This document shows positions 47,061 through 59,017 of a DNA stretch of 64,000 bases, piece by piece. This DNA comes from Hydnum rufescens UP504. Taxonomy: Eukaryota > Basidiomycota > Agaricomycetes > Cantharellales > Hydnaceae. Under the pieces are notes generated by a model. The model was given only the letters and a program-made list of their open reading frames with translations. It did no database searches and was not told where the DNA came from. The stretch covers positions 127,363 through 191,362 of the forward strand of contig MU129034.1 of assembly GCA_014904985.1 (NCBI GenBank). The letters run 5' to 3'. Each line of letters starts with the position of its first letter. The first letter of the stretch is position 1. A program made the position numbers and the translations under genes.

Positions 47061-47560
47061 AAGGTATGGTTGAGATTTCCGGGAAGTTTACGCCATGTGG
47101 TTTATCAGAGTGCCTTGTGAAAGTTGGGAACAGCCATTTGCAGTAGAGTTCAAAGTGCTCTATCTCCATACTCACAGGTAACCCATTCAAACATGTTTGT
47201 GAGCGGTTTTATGTAAGGCTATAAGATGCAAAGACATACGTCCCCATCCGCCCAAGCTCATCGCCGTGAAGCACAACACTCCACACACCTCATCGCTGTA
47301 GTATGTCGATGAGACACATTCAGAGATGAGTGTAGGCGCAACGGGGAGGACCCCGAAGGTGTCTTCCCGGCCATTCTCGCCCACGAATGGCGGTGGAATT
47401 GCAAGTGGACTTGTATATGGGGAGGGGGAAAGGTCGACATCCACTTCGCCCGCCCGCACATTACTCCAACATTTCAAGGGGTTGAGTTTCACTCAAGTTC
47501 TGAAATACCAGTGCGAATACATAGTCCCATGAAAGAAAGCGGCTAGATAATATACAGGGT
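47061..47560. other. 3' flank of EMP24, no supported gene
   Basis: A minus-strand frame at 47187-47492 is open for 101 codons (Pro- and Ser-rich), but a second frame in the same stretch is open too and neither resembles a known family. No gene is called. Confidence 0.35.
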
Positions 47561-48514
47561 CTAGTAGTTCCGTTTCACCTCGAAGAACGACTGGGAAAGA
47601 AAGAACTTAGCATTACGCGGATATCAAGATGTAAACACTATGGATCACCTGAAGGTAGTAGATCTGCCAACCACATGTCGCCACCTAACCGCAGAATATC
47701 AATGAAAGGAGATCCACGGGGTAAGTAAACTAAAGCGTACTAGAACGATACCCTGGAAGATGCTCCACCACATAACACGCGAGTTCGTGGATTCGGCAGT
47801 ATCCCGATGGACACGCTCGCGGATGACAATGTATTCTTGTTCGTCTTTGACAGCCTGTAGTCCCCCCGCCAAATCTCGAATTTCCCGTTCTATTGGCGCG
47901 ATCGTCCCTACATTGAAAAACGAAAACACGTGGGTGTTGTTGCCATGGAGTTGACAGCATATATTTCCCACCATCATCTTCAACGTAGATCAGCCCATGT
48001 ACATTAAAGCTATGAACGTGACAAAGAGTAAGTACGCAATAACCATCAAAGACTAGGATTTACTCGTACCTAACGAGTTTATCTGCCAATGTGCTCATTT
48101 CATTGGAGAAGCAATAGGTGTACCGCCCATCCACTTCTGCAGTGGTGGAAATAGTTCCTGTCGAGGATTTGAGGTCTTTTCGTAATGCAAGTCCTTGGGG
48201 ATCCGAGAGCTACAGAAGCCCACCTTAAGAATCAAAACTAATGACGCATAACCATGGCTCACTCACCCAGAAGTCGATATCCAGATTCCCTCCGGCCCCA
48301 ACTTGATATGTAACTGTCATCTACACCAGTCAGAACATCAGCACACAATGAGAAGTGCCATTAACCCGAGCTCGCTGGCGTTCACCTTATCGTTAACATG
48401 TAAGTCTTCAAAGAAGCATTCCTTCGCGGCCGCTGTTAACTCTATCATGTGGCCCATGGCAAGCTGAACCAGAGCTAGCCATAGCAAGACACACAATCGC
48501 GACGCCCGCGACAT
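47561..48514 (-). CDS. EMP24: p24-family cargo receptor, EMP24/TMED2 type
   Basis: Type I membrane protein of COPII/COPI vesicles. A signal peptide (MSRASRLCVLLWLALVQLAMG) at 48514 leads into HMIELTAAAKECFFEDLHVND, the GOLD domain (MTVTYQVGAGGNLDIDFWLSDPQG; DGRYTYCFSNEMS), a luminal coiled coil with QEYIVIRERVHRDTAESTNSR, then the membrane segment VMWWSIFQGIVL and the short cytosolic tail QIYYLQSFFEVKRNY. That tail has the FF and basic di-residue COP-binding signals. The stop is at 47561-47563. Beta-type p24 is suggested by ECFFEDL and by GGNLDIDFWL. Start codons of this gene and RPN11 are 81 bases apart. Confidence 0.88.
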
Positions 48515-48595
48515 GATTTTGAGCGGAACCAAACACGCAAATTGCCGCATTCGCTCCTCTGAACTTTGGAACGCGTCACCTAAATACTTGGAACG

Positions 48596-49884
48596 ATGAA
48601 CGTCAATATCGATAGAATAATGCAGTCTCGGGGAGGAGGTGAGCCTTCCTCTGATTGATGCATTGAAGTGTTTGGATTATTCACTTTTCGAAGCCGGCGG
48701 GAATCTGACGGATATGCCAAAACCGGACAAGTACGTGTCTTTAGCGTATCGATATATTCATCCTGACTGACGTGTGCTGATAATAGTGGAGAGGTTATCT
48801 CCATCTCGTCTCTCGCCCTACTTAAAGTGTGACCCCTGCTTTCGTCAAATTATTCATGAATTAAATTGTCAATCCGATGCGCAGATGCTGAAGCATGGTC
48901 GTGCCGGTGTACCAATGGAGGTTATGGGTCTTATGTTGGGCGAATATATAGATGAATGGACAACGCAGGTTGTAGACGTGTTCGCCATGCCACAATCCGG
49001 CACAACCGTCACGGTGGAATCTGTAGACCACGTCTTCCAAGCTGACATGCTCGAAATGCTCAAGCAAACAGGGCGGTACGTCAACATCTTACCTGAACAC
49101 CTTTTCATTCGCTCAATGTACACGGTCAGACCAGAAATGGTCGTAGGGTGGTATCACTCTCACCCTGGTTTCGGATGCTGGTTGTCCAGTGTGGATATTA
49201 ATACCCAACAGGTCCGTTCTATTTTTCTTCCCGTTTACTTATTGTGCCTAACTCAGCCTTGATTACCGTTCGCCGGTTAGTCCTTTGAATCCCTTCAACC
49301 CCGTTCAGTAGCTGTCGTCGTAGACCCCGTGCAATCTGTAAAAGGAAAAGTGGTCATTGACGCATTCCGACTCATCAACCCCAGTTTGGTCGTCTTGGGC
49401 CAAGAGCCACGGCAAACCACATCCAACATTGGCCACATCAACAAACCTTCCATTCAAGCGCTGATCCACGGAGTCAACCGTCACTATTACTCCATTGCTG
49501 TCAGCTACCGAAAGACCGAACTGGAACAGGCGATGTTGATGAACCTTCACAAGAGAAATTGGACCGAAGGCCTGAAGTTGAAGGATTTCAAGACCCATCG
49601 TGAGTCGAATGAAAATGCGATTAAGGTACGGAGTTGTCATGCTTGGTTTCCCCGCCGTCGATCCCCGGCATTTGACTCGTGTCCTCGACATACAGGGAAT
49701 GCTGACATTATCAGAGGCATATCACAAGTCCGTCGAAGAGGAAGCGACATTAACACCGGAACAGCTCAAGACCCGCCATGTTGGCAAACAAGATCCAAAG
49801 CGACATTTGGAGGAGGCGGTCGAGAAGGCCATGGGGGACCAAGTTGTGCAAACACTCGGTACGATGCTATTAGCGGAGCTATGA
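48596..49884 (+). CDS. RPN11: 26S proteasome lid deubiquitinase RPN11 (PSMD14)
   Basis: Removes ubiquitin chains at the proteasome. A short N-terminal exon [14 protein letters not shown], then [16 protein letters not shown] spliced to [20 protein letters not shown]. The MPN+/JAMM zinc site is complete: [23 protein letters not shown] with HxH and the Asp. [51 protein letters not shown] and the C-terminal helix [20 protein letters not shown] follow, with TGA at 49882-49884. All introns keep the frame. The divergent arrangement with EMP24 leaves only 81 bases for two promoters. Confidence 0.92.
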
Positions 49885-50171
49885 GCGATTCTTTTAGGCG
49901 GATGGCACCGGTTGGGACGGCAGTTTGTAGTCTTGACAAGAATGCAACTCCTGTACTTCAGTACCTCGCATTGGGCATCTTGTACGATATTATCAAACAG
50001 ACACAGATACATATCGTTATTGAAAACGAAAGTAATGAGGAACAAGACAACGGTCATGATGCTGGTATAGGAATAGATGCTGGATGTGGGACATGGAGAA
50101 GGGACCAGATTGATCATTAATGGGGGAAGGCTACGATAGCGGGAGGTTGAGAAGATCAAGAAGGACAGGTT

Positions 50172-51799
50172 TCATTCTTCCATCTCGCCGTCAGCGTCGC
50201 TGCCGTGATAGGTAGGATCGTCTGGATCTATCTCTTCGTCTTCGTCATGTGGCGTCGGCCGTCGGCGAACTTGTTCATCGTCCTCATCCTCGTCGTCATA
50301 TGTGGGCTGCGGCGCAAATGCTACACGTAACCTTTCGATCATCGCCCTATTGCAGTTGCAAATTGCACAAACATTAACCCCCCTGAAGTGAGGCGAGACT
50401 GAAGAATATAAGCAAGCAATGACAGACCTGTACCAATCTGCCTCTTGGCCATTACGTTCAGCTTCAGCTGTAGCATGCTGTAGTTTAATCAGCTCGTTAA
50501 GCCAGATATTGCGCCAAACCGGATTTCCCTCCTCGTCCACTTCGCGTGACAGGGAACCTTCAACGTTTTCCCCGATTCGTCGGAAGCGCATTTGTACCTG
50601 AACCTGACCGAATGGTATCGAGTTTGGGTCGAAGCTTTGCGCCACAACAAACACGAACCATGAACATCTATGAATAACTAAATAGGTTGCTCAGAGGACT
50701 CACGCGGTGAATGGATAAATGAGCCGTCCGCCATGGACGACTGGACCCTGACTCCCTCCCTCTCCTCGTACGTCAGCAAACTGTGCATAGGGATGTCCAC
50801 CACCCGGCACTGCAGCGACGGCAGCAGCAGCAGCAGCGGCGGCGGCGGCACTCTCAAATTGCTGTTGTTGTGCATCGTGCACTGCTTGCGTCTGTTTACC
50901 ATTGACGGTCGGCCCCCGGGGCTTCTTCTTGCGAACGCGGTGCACGCCCGCGCGCGGGTCGATGTTGTCGTTAACGGTCCAGTAGGCGCCTTTCCCCCGA
51001 TCCGTCAGGGGTCGAGGAACTTTTTCAAACGAAGCGTTCAGAGAGAGATTATGGCGGATCGAATTCTGCGCATCGAGGCCTCACGAATGAATATCAACCA
51101 GTGCTCAAGGCACTATGGAACTTACCTTCCACCCGGTCGGCGCTGTTTTGAACCAGGGAAATCGTTGTTCTCGGCAATAGAACATGATTTAGTTTGGGGA
51201 CCCGACAGCAAAAAAATACAGGGGGGTCACCAATGGCATAATAGATGTCTTCCAAAAGAAGTTTTTGGCCTGGGGAGCCTTTAATAGCATACCTACAATT
51301 CGTAAAAAGGGACAATTGCGTCCGCATGTGAGCCTGGACACAGGAGACAAAGCATAATCCATACCTGATGAGTGTTGAATAAGGATAGAATGGCTTGATG
51401 CCTTCGGGACTATCTCGTAGCGCTGCGAGACCCATTTCAGCATCCTGATCACTCGCGGGAGGGTGGTAGTATTGGTCGCCTTCCTGGGAGCGGAGGTCCC
51501 CTGGATGATGCGCGTTAACATCGTCGGCGTCGGCGTCATTCCTGTGGCCATCCGCCGAGGCACCACGTGTGTCGGTATAGCCAGCGCTCTTCTTGGAGGA
51601 ATGTGTCGGAGAAGATGTGCGCCGCCCCGGCGTGGCTGAGGAGATTTTGGAAGCTGCTGGCATTTGATTTAGGAGTGGCGGGGGGTGCCTTGATCGTTGG
51701 CGCCGGCGTGTCATCCTCGCTCTCAGGCTCGACGTCAGGGGCGACGGAAGCGAGCTTGGCGGACTTCTTAGGTGTCCTCGCACTGCGCCTGGCTGTCAT
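50172..51799 (-). CDS. forkhead transcription factor 2
   Basis: Winged-helix factor, close paralogue of the gene at 18.9-20.2 kb. Forkhead domain: [23 protein letters not shown] spliced to [69 protein letters not shown]. Then a basic tract (VRKKKPRG), poly-Gln and poly-Ala runs, and the shared C-terminal block [19 protein letters not shown] through ADWYR and [10 protein letters not shown], ending in an acidic tail (stop at 50172). The N-terminus is uncertain: [15 protein letters not shown] at 51799 is in a different frame from the exon with [17 protein letters not shown]. No good intron joins them, so a small indel or a later start is possible. Intron positions in the DNA-binding domain match forkhead 1. 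Confidence 0.78.
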
Positions 51800-52686
51800 G
51801 AGAATTGCGGAAATGCGGGGTTTGTTCTTTGTAACTTTGTGTGTAGGTGTTCCGAGATGTTTTGGCTTGATGAGGTTTAATATGGTCGGAGACGAAAACA
51901 AATTGCAACCGGGACATACAAAATTATATTCAGGCGAAGATAAGAACTAGAGGGCCAGCTGAAGCTGCCACCTACCTTTCTTGACTAATTCAAGAGGCTT
52001 CATTATGCTAAATCACATCAAGCAGAACACACATTCAAGAAAAGACTCTAAACGATTACGGATGAGATTAACAGTGTTCACTAAGACCCCAAACACTAGT
52101 AAGACCCCGTAACCGCCAGGATTTGTCACATGTAACTCTGAAAATTCTCGAATGGCACGACATGGACGATTTGTGGCCAAGGGGGCAACGACGAGAAGAA
52201 AGAAAAAAAATAACATTCAAAAATTAGGAGAGACAGTGGAACACGACCGCGTAAAACGGGGAAAGAAAACCGGCGATGATACACTATTGACGCGTTAAGC
52301 TAGGCTGGATGACTGTAAAGCAGATCGTAGAACGCAAGGCGGGGGAAATTCCTTAAGGGGTTCGATGGAGAAAGTGATTTGGGTTTATTTTGAAGAGAAC
52401 ATTCGGGCATGAAATGGAGGGACTAGGAATGAGAAGAGCAGGGGATCCAAGCCAAGCCACTGGCAGAGTAGAAGATCAGAATAAGAAGCGGCCGACGTGA
52501 GAGATAAGATCATGAAAAAGAGCACAAGGACTTAGTTTGAGAACGAGCACGGAACGATATCGCACAGAGATAGACACAGAACAGAACCATTTCCATGTGG
52601 ACTTTAGCAACTTTAGGAATACGTTATTTATCGGATTCCGATGTCACTTGTTTTCAAGTGCGACCAGCGGGAGGTGGGATAGGGTA
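51800..52686. other. intergenic between forkhead 2 and forkhead 3
   Basis: Upstream region of forkhead 2 and downstream region of forkhead 3, both on the minus strand. Purine-rich on the plus strand between 52180 and 52450. No gene is seen. An alternative forkhead 2 start at 51901 is possible. Confidence 0.35.
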
Positions 52687-54180
52687 TTAATACGGGGTGT
52701 AACGATAGCGACGGCCGTTTCGCCCGTTCTGGGCTTCGCTGGCAATCGCCAGGGTATGGAGCGATTCCTCGTCAAAGGGACCGGAGACATGGCGTTGATA
52801 ATGAGGGGGACATGCAGGACCTAGGTCCTGGCCCGGGGGGTACGGGCCACAGTAAGGAATACGCGCCCGCCCAGAAGGACCATGGGGGACCGGCCTTCCA
52901 TTTGACAGCACGAGGGGAGGAGGGAGGGTCTCCGGGGCGCCAAGTGGCGAATTGGAGGCCGAGCTTGGCGACGAATGAGTCGCCTGAGAATTGTCACCAT
53001 TTTCACTCGTGGCAGAATCAGCGGGGCCGGAAGGACTCTGGTGGTCGTCTTGCTGGGGACTGGTCCCGCCAGCATGTTTCTGTTTGGCCTGATGGTCCGC
53101 TCGCATGGTAACGAGAGGTCCAAGGCCGCGTGCCTCGAGACTGGCAACGCTGTCGGGGGTAGCATCGGATCCCGTAGTGGAATTGGCGTCCGACACAGAA
53201 GGGCTCTGGTTGTCCACATCCATGGCATCTCCATCCTGGGCCAGGGTGGATGCATCGGCGTTCGCAGAAGCCCCACCCTTCTTTTTGTTCCGCTTGCGGT
53301 AGCGTACTTTGCCCTCCCCCTCCTCCGCAGCATATGTCCAATAAGCGCCCTTGCCAGGCTCCGTTGGAGGGCGGGCCACCGAGACAAAGCATTTGTTCAA
53401 GGAGAGAGTATGGCGGACGGAATTCTGAGTAAATGAATCAAGAGATACGGTAAGGGCCGAGGGGATTTGCACTTGTATAGAAAGATTCACAGACCTTCCA
53501 GCCACCCTTAGCTGTCTTGTAATATGGGAAACGACATTCAATGGACTCGTACAGCTCACTCAGGGTAAGTTTCTGGCGAGGGCTGCCCATGATCGCGTAT
53601 CGAATGATGGTCCCGTACGAGTAGTGGGGCTTCGCGTTGGGTTCGTACGGATCAGCGAGGGAATTGAGATTACCGATCTCTGCTTCCCCACATTGGGCGG
53701 TGGTTGGAGAGGGTGTGGCCTGAGGATGGGCCGCAGGCGGGGTGAATGTGTGGGGAGTAGGAGCAAATCGGCTCCCAACCGTGATACTTCGCGGGAGAGG
53801 AGGCCCAAATGCCGATTTCGGATAATAGGTCTGGGCGTCGGGCAAGTCCTCTGGAGTCGCAAAGCCAGGAGGGCCGTGGGGATGGGTATTGCGGGCGGGA
53901 ACGATTTGTGTCGTCGATGTGACGAATGCATTCTGGGCACCCTGCGACTATGTAGATGTCGAGTCAGTAGACCCACCCATGGCCTGCCCAACGACGAGCT
54001 GGAGGGGGGCCGTACGATTGGGGAAGATGGAGAAGTAGACATACCTCGGTTGCGGATTGAGAGTTTTGTTGATCGGAGGTTGGCGGCAACCCCCTCTCAT
54101 AGGGAGAGTTGCCGATAAATGGAGAAGACTCTGTGATCAGAGGGCTCCTCGTCGTGATAGGGCTGATAGGTGTGGGCTGG
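52687..54180 (-). CDS. forkhead transcription factor 3
   Basis: Third winged-helix gene of the window. N-terminal exons are Pro/Ser-rich ([33 protein letters not shown]). The forkhead domain reads [56 protein letters not shown] spliced to [20 protein letters not shown] then [10 protein letters not shown]. Position 6 of the recognition helix is Thr where the other two genes have Asn ([10 protein letters not shown] against [10 protein letters not shown]). The C-terminal half is disordered and ends RYRYTPY at 52687, without the GNPxW block of the other two. Only the GWK/NS intron is shared with them, so this gene is more distant. The first exon was not identified; the start may lie upstream of 54180. 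Confidence 0.75.
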
Positions 54181-55996
54181 TTTAGTTAACGGGGCATTTC
54201 CACGTTTTTGCATCGTTTGATGACAACCCAGGTAATAGCCGGGGAGTGAATAAAAGCAAAGGTCAACTGAGGGAACTTGACGCTGAATCGCACGCGGGGG
54301 AAGTGAATTGGAAGGAAGAGAGGGGAACGCGGGGCTCGGCAACGCAAAGGACAAGATTTATCCTCACCGAGCCTGTGGGGGGACAAAGGCCGGAATATTC
54401 GAGTGTCCCCCTTCATATATGTCCACAAAACCCGCCTGCCACTCCATGATGGATCCTGAACTCAACGGGTCGGAATGAAATGTGACGGTATTTGCCGCTA
54501 GAGCCCAATGCAACCTCACCGTGGGATGCGTCCGTACCCTGCAATTCTGGTCTGCTGCTCCTAGAGTCCAGCGGTATCGCTCGCGAGGAATCAGTTCTAC
54601 ACGTCTGGACGTTTCTGCGAAAGAATCTCACCCAAAAATGGTCCAAAATTTCGTCGGGAACGACAGTGGCCCTCAAGTTTTTATGAGCAGCGCCACAGAT
54701 CATTTTAAAACTATGAAACAAGACCAGCTGTAGCCGCAATCAATGCGCGCTTAAAAAAACATGACCTACGTCCCAGGGAATCACGAATGAATGCGGCACC
54801 ACCCTGATTGCGAGGTGCATTGTTTGCAACGCCACACACAACCACCTTCATGTAGCAGTTCGCTGCCATCATAGGAATTGACGGGATTTCTAAATAATCT
54901 GGAAGGAGAATCCCCCTGAAATATAATTTCTGAGGATGCCCCAGCGCCGTTACGTGGTAATTGTGATTAAGAAGTTATATTATCATTATGTGGTATGGAT
55001 AAGGACTCAAGAATTTAACTGACCCCGCCTGGGAACGTACGTGAAATTATTTCTCATCATAATAGTCGCTGTAGAGGGTGAACAGGTCTCCATATTGCAG
55101 GTGTGAGGTGCTTGGAAGCCAGCGGCGGGAAGTCCCGCATCGCGCGCGCTCCCACGGATTCAAATCACGCTTACGGAGCAAGGCACCCCCCCGACATTCT
55201 ACGACCTAGATCTATTCACCCAGTCGAGGACAAAAGCACTGCTTGAAGTGCCCTACATGTAGAAGGGACAAAGGTTTCGGATTCCCAATCCCCTTTTACC
55301 GATCTGGTAGATTGCATTATCAGAGTCACGGATAAATCTGAAGCCATGTAATCCATTTATCGTGCTCGATGTGCATGGGCGCTTATGGTGCACAGTAGTC
55401 TACTCTATCCTAACGGCACTATTTGTATCCATAATACTAATATAATGGTCTAAAGTTGCTGCGGACAGCGTACAAGTGCGTAGCGAGGAAACAGATTTGA
55501 CTGAAATATAGACTGTACCAGTGCCATGTATATATGCATCAACCACAGCTGCATCCTCTGGGGCATTCCAAGAAAGAAGCTGTGAATAGAATAAATCGAC
55601 AACTCTGATAAAGTGAAGTCAGCCATCCTCTGTGCTGTGCAAATTAGGATGCGGCAAATGCAATTTTGGAGACAGATAAGAACATCGATTAATGCCATGA
55701 CCGTATTAAGAACAACCCTAAGGCTGACTCGAAAGAGGGCTCAGCCGTTTCATTGAAGGCTTTCCCCGGCCGGCCTCTAGAGTTCCCTCAAAGTTCTGGT
55801 GTAGCCGCGACTTTCAACTTGAGTTAACTGAAATCACAAGTCGACTGGCCGAAACCGTCTGAAGTCGACTCGACGCGTGGCAACACAATAAAGACCAAGT
55901 GGTGCTTGGGGCGTATGAAGTTCCTTTCTGATGCTATGGAGAAAAACACAGGACACTGCCACTCGGATCTATCCGTTTCAGCGAGGTCAAACGAAA
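54181..55996. other. 1.8-kb intergenic region
   Basis: Probably includes the first exon or leader and the promoter of forkhead 3 on the left, and the promoter of RNPS1 on the right. Frames are short and unrelated to known proteins. AT-rich around 54950-55060 and 55400-55690. Confidence 0.35.
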
Positions 55997-57117
55997 ATGT
56001 CCACTCGAGGCCGGTCTCCCTCTCCGCGAGCCATCAATGGCTCCGACGTTGAAATGCGCAATGCATCCCGCTCTCCAGAAGCGCGCACCAGAACTTCGTC
56101 GGCGAAGGTTGTTGTCATCTCTAATCTCACTCGGAACGTCCTCGCAGCACACCTCCAGGCCATATTTAGCTTTTATGGCGAGGTGCGCAAAGTAGATTTA
56201 CCCGTACATCGAAGGAGTGAGTGCTCTTAATGTTCTCCGACGCTCAACGTCGTGTTCAGTTTCAGTTCACACTCACACACATTGCCCTTTTCCAGCGGGC
56301 CAGAATCGCGGAAAAGCAGCTCTCGAGTACAAAGAGCCGTCTTCTGCACAAAAGGCGATGAGCCACATGAATGGTGGGCAGCTAGACGGTGCCTTCCTCT
56401 CCGTTGAGCTCTCCGACCTCCCCCTCCCTCGTTCTCGCACCCCATCCCCTCGCTCTCGCTCGCCCCCATGCGTCGATTCAACCCCAACAGATCTAAGTCT
56501 CCCAGAGGCGTTCGCCGCGCGCGCTCGCCATATTCGCGATCGAGGTCGAGGTCTCCTCTGCGCCGAGGATACGGACCACGGGACCGGGACCGGGATCGGG
56601 ATCGGTACCCTGTTCGAGACTCGTTCCGTGGAGGCAGGGGTGGGCGAGGCAGCTACGGGGGTCCTCCTCCACGACGTGGATCTGGTCCTGGTGGCGGGGG
56701 ATTCCGCCGCTCGTCGCGCTCGCGTAGTCCCGTCGTGCGGCGTGGACATGATCGTGGCGCACCACGAAGGCGCTCGCCCAGCTACGAACGAGGAGGAAGG
56801 CGTAAATTATCTCGCTCTTTCAGTCCGTATTCTGATCGGGGCGGTCGGGCACGATCTCCCCGCCCGGCTAGAAAACGAAGGGCACTGTCTCGCTCAGGGA
56901 CGCGCTCTCGCTCTCGCTCACGTAGCTATTCTAGGCGCAGTTATTCGTCGTATTCGCGTTCGCCTCTCGTTCGCGCTCGCGGTCTAGATCGAGGAGCTCT
57001 AGGAGTATGAGTAGCAGAAGCAGACGCAGTCGGTCGAGGAGCGTTGGTCGAGGCGGTGCGGGCGAGAAGGGAAGGAGGAGAAGGAGCTCTACTGTCAGTA
57101 GTCGTGCTAGTCGATGA
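55997..57117 (+). CDS. RNPS1: RNPS1-like SR-related splicing factor
   Basis: Starts MSTRGRSPSPRAINGSDVEM at 55997. One RRM: KVVVISNLTRNVLAAHLQAI, FYGEVRKVDLPVHRRS, an intron, GQNRGKAALEYKEPSSAQKA and HMNGGQLDGAFLSVELSD. A long RS/RG-rich tail follows. RNPS1 binds the exon-junction complex and acts in splicing and mRNA surveillance. The RS tail is broken twice. At the five-C run 56463-56467 the RS frame moves to MRRFNPNRSKSP. At 56963-56964 it moves again, to SRSRSRSRSRSS, ending at TGA 57115-57117. Each break would be mended by one extra C. Without the second mend the protein would stop at 57010. The alternative frames give non-RS, shadow-like sequence, so the RS reading is taken as the true one. 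Confidence 0.8.
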
Positions 57118-59017
57118 TGATCGTCGATCAGTTTCTTTTTATTTTTTTGCCGTGTGGTTGGGACACATCAAAATCAGTCCTTGCAGTAGCAGTATTCTCT
57201 TAGGCCATCCCATCCTTTGGTATTTACTGTTGTTCATGGCGATGCTCAATTTCAGGCGAGCACAATGTATCGACTGAGATGGCTGATGCAGTCGAATGAA
57301 GATGCGCCGTTCCCTTGTGAGGCGTCATATCCACGCTGCTACGTTTTAGGTGTAAATATCATATGATGGTGATGTATCGGTATCTCTATTCCATCCTCTC
57401 CAGTCGCTCTGGCATGGACGGCGGTGGACGTCAGCTTTCTCAGTTGCCAAACGCCCAGAGTTTACTTCCTTGCACTCACAACTGGTGACACACGAGACAC
57501 GAGGCGTGGCAAACAAAAAAGGAAAATATCAGAAACAGAAACAAGTGCAAGACCCGGCGTCGGGACAAGCTTATCTTAGCATGGGCAGGGATCGCCAATA
57601 TCGTGAGATTTTGATTGTCACCCCCTCCGAAATTCTGTGCTAATTGCGGTTACGAATGAATCAATGGATTGACAGTAATATCATAGGGCAAATACTGTAC
57701 TGTCGTACACGGGAGGTAAATCTCTATGACGGGCCTGGATTATGAATAGCTGGTGGAGGGAGCTGTCGAGAGCCAGCTACGTCCTTGAGCACGGCTTTAG
57801 CTCGCAGCTGGGCTGGCGAGGTACTTCCGGGTGGAACAGACCAGGTGTACAGGAGTGGAAAGGCTTAAGTACTGAGTTGACAGATGTCTTGCGAGGAGTG
57901 TGATTCAATCGCTGTGCATAGTCTTTCCCTGTAGAGGTTTCTGGATATTCAACAACTACACCTAGAGTATGCAAAGCCACTGCCGATATCTTCACTTCCG
58001 GATCACATGTAATTTTGGCGACAAGGGAGACGTTGGTAGGAAAATGATTTGGAGGGCAGATGACGCATGACGAGCAAGCAAATCGACAAGGGTCCAGGGC
58101 CTACCAAGTGGTAGCAGCGAAGTAATGTCTTGCCAGCAACTATTCGCGCGCACGTGCATTACTTATCCCAGCAGCAAAACACCTACAAATACTGCTGACG
58201 TGTACTCTTTGCGTCTGTTGACACGTTAGCAAACAGGAAACTGGTGTTCTGGCCTTGCCGAGCTCCAAGTAGAACGCTCAACTATGTCTCCAGGAGTATA
58301 AGGCCGATTCCAGAAGGTGGGCCACACATATTACTGTAGTTTGTCGCAGTTTTTGCGTCCTGGTTCAATAAGGCTGTGCGTCGGTTGTTTCTCGCTTACG
58401 TAACGCGGACACACATCGCTGCATTTTTACAGTGCGGATGTGGCGTATTCGGGTGTAGACATGATGGGGCATCATGATCAGTGCTCCCTTACCAGCTGAT
58501 AAAATATATGTAGAGCACATGTAAATTTTCTCCTTCGGATAGTTCCGGCCCAACTCTATTGCGGCTTTGATGCCACAGCCGTCGCATCTCAGACTCAAGC
58601 CGGGGTCCCAATGTTCTGGCTCTGCATTGCGAGGGCAATGATGAGAAAAAAGTACATGTTTTGGCCTCAAGATGCCCATCTCACTTGCCTCCGAAACTAT
58701 ACAATGCCTAATAGACTGTACTATATATAGCACTCTCCAACAAAGGACCTCTGTCACCCTCGCCTTTCGGCAGTTGTGGATATGGCTGTCAAAGCCGCAA
58801 TGGAGTTGGCGGAGCTATCCGAACGAGAAAAATTCGAAAGTGCTCTACATATATTTTATCAGTCTGAACCACGCGCACCATAGAATTGCTCAGGCACCGT
58901 AATCGCCCTCAACCCAGAGGAGTGCCGTGGCCTAAGAGGGACCGAATACTGATCGGGAATTATGTCAGTAATTTAGGTACGCGCGTCGCATGCTTATATA
59001 GACTCGTGGGTTGACGG
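57118..59017. other. 1.9-kb intergenic region
   Basis: No supported gene. Short frames at 57777-57995 and 58365-58757 on the minus strand resemble nothing known. The right end contains a TATA-like sequence before the FAD oxidase. Confidence 0.35.
58995..59000 (+). promoter_or_regulatory. TATA-like box of the FAD oxidase gene
   Basis: TATATA lies 23 bases before the first possible ATG (59018) and 35 before the second (59030). A TATA box is uncommon among the housekeeping genes here and would fit a regulated, inducible secreted enzyme. It is only a short match. Confidence 0.35.

Noticed and set aside
53018..53436. Long frames on both strands across forkhead 3
   Set aside because: GC-rich shadows of the forkhead 3 C-terminal exon, with no protein-like pattern.
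56217..56987. 256-codon frame continuing through the RNPS1 tail
   Set aside because: After the RRM its sequence is not RS-rich and resembles a shadow; the RS reading in the other frames fits the family.
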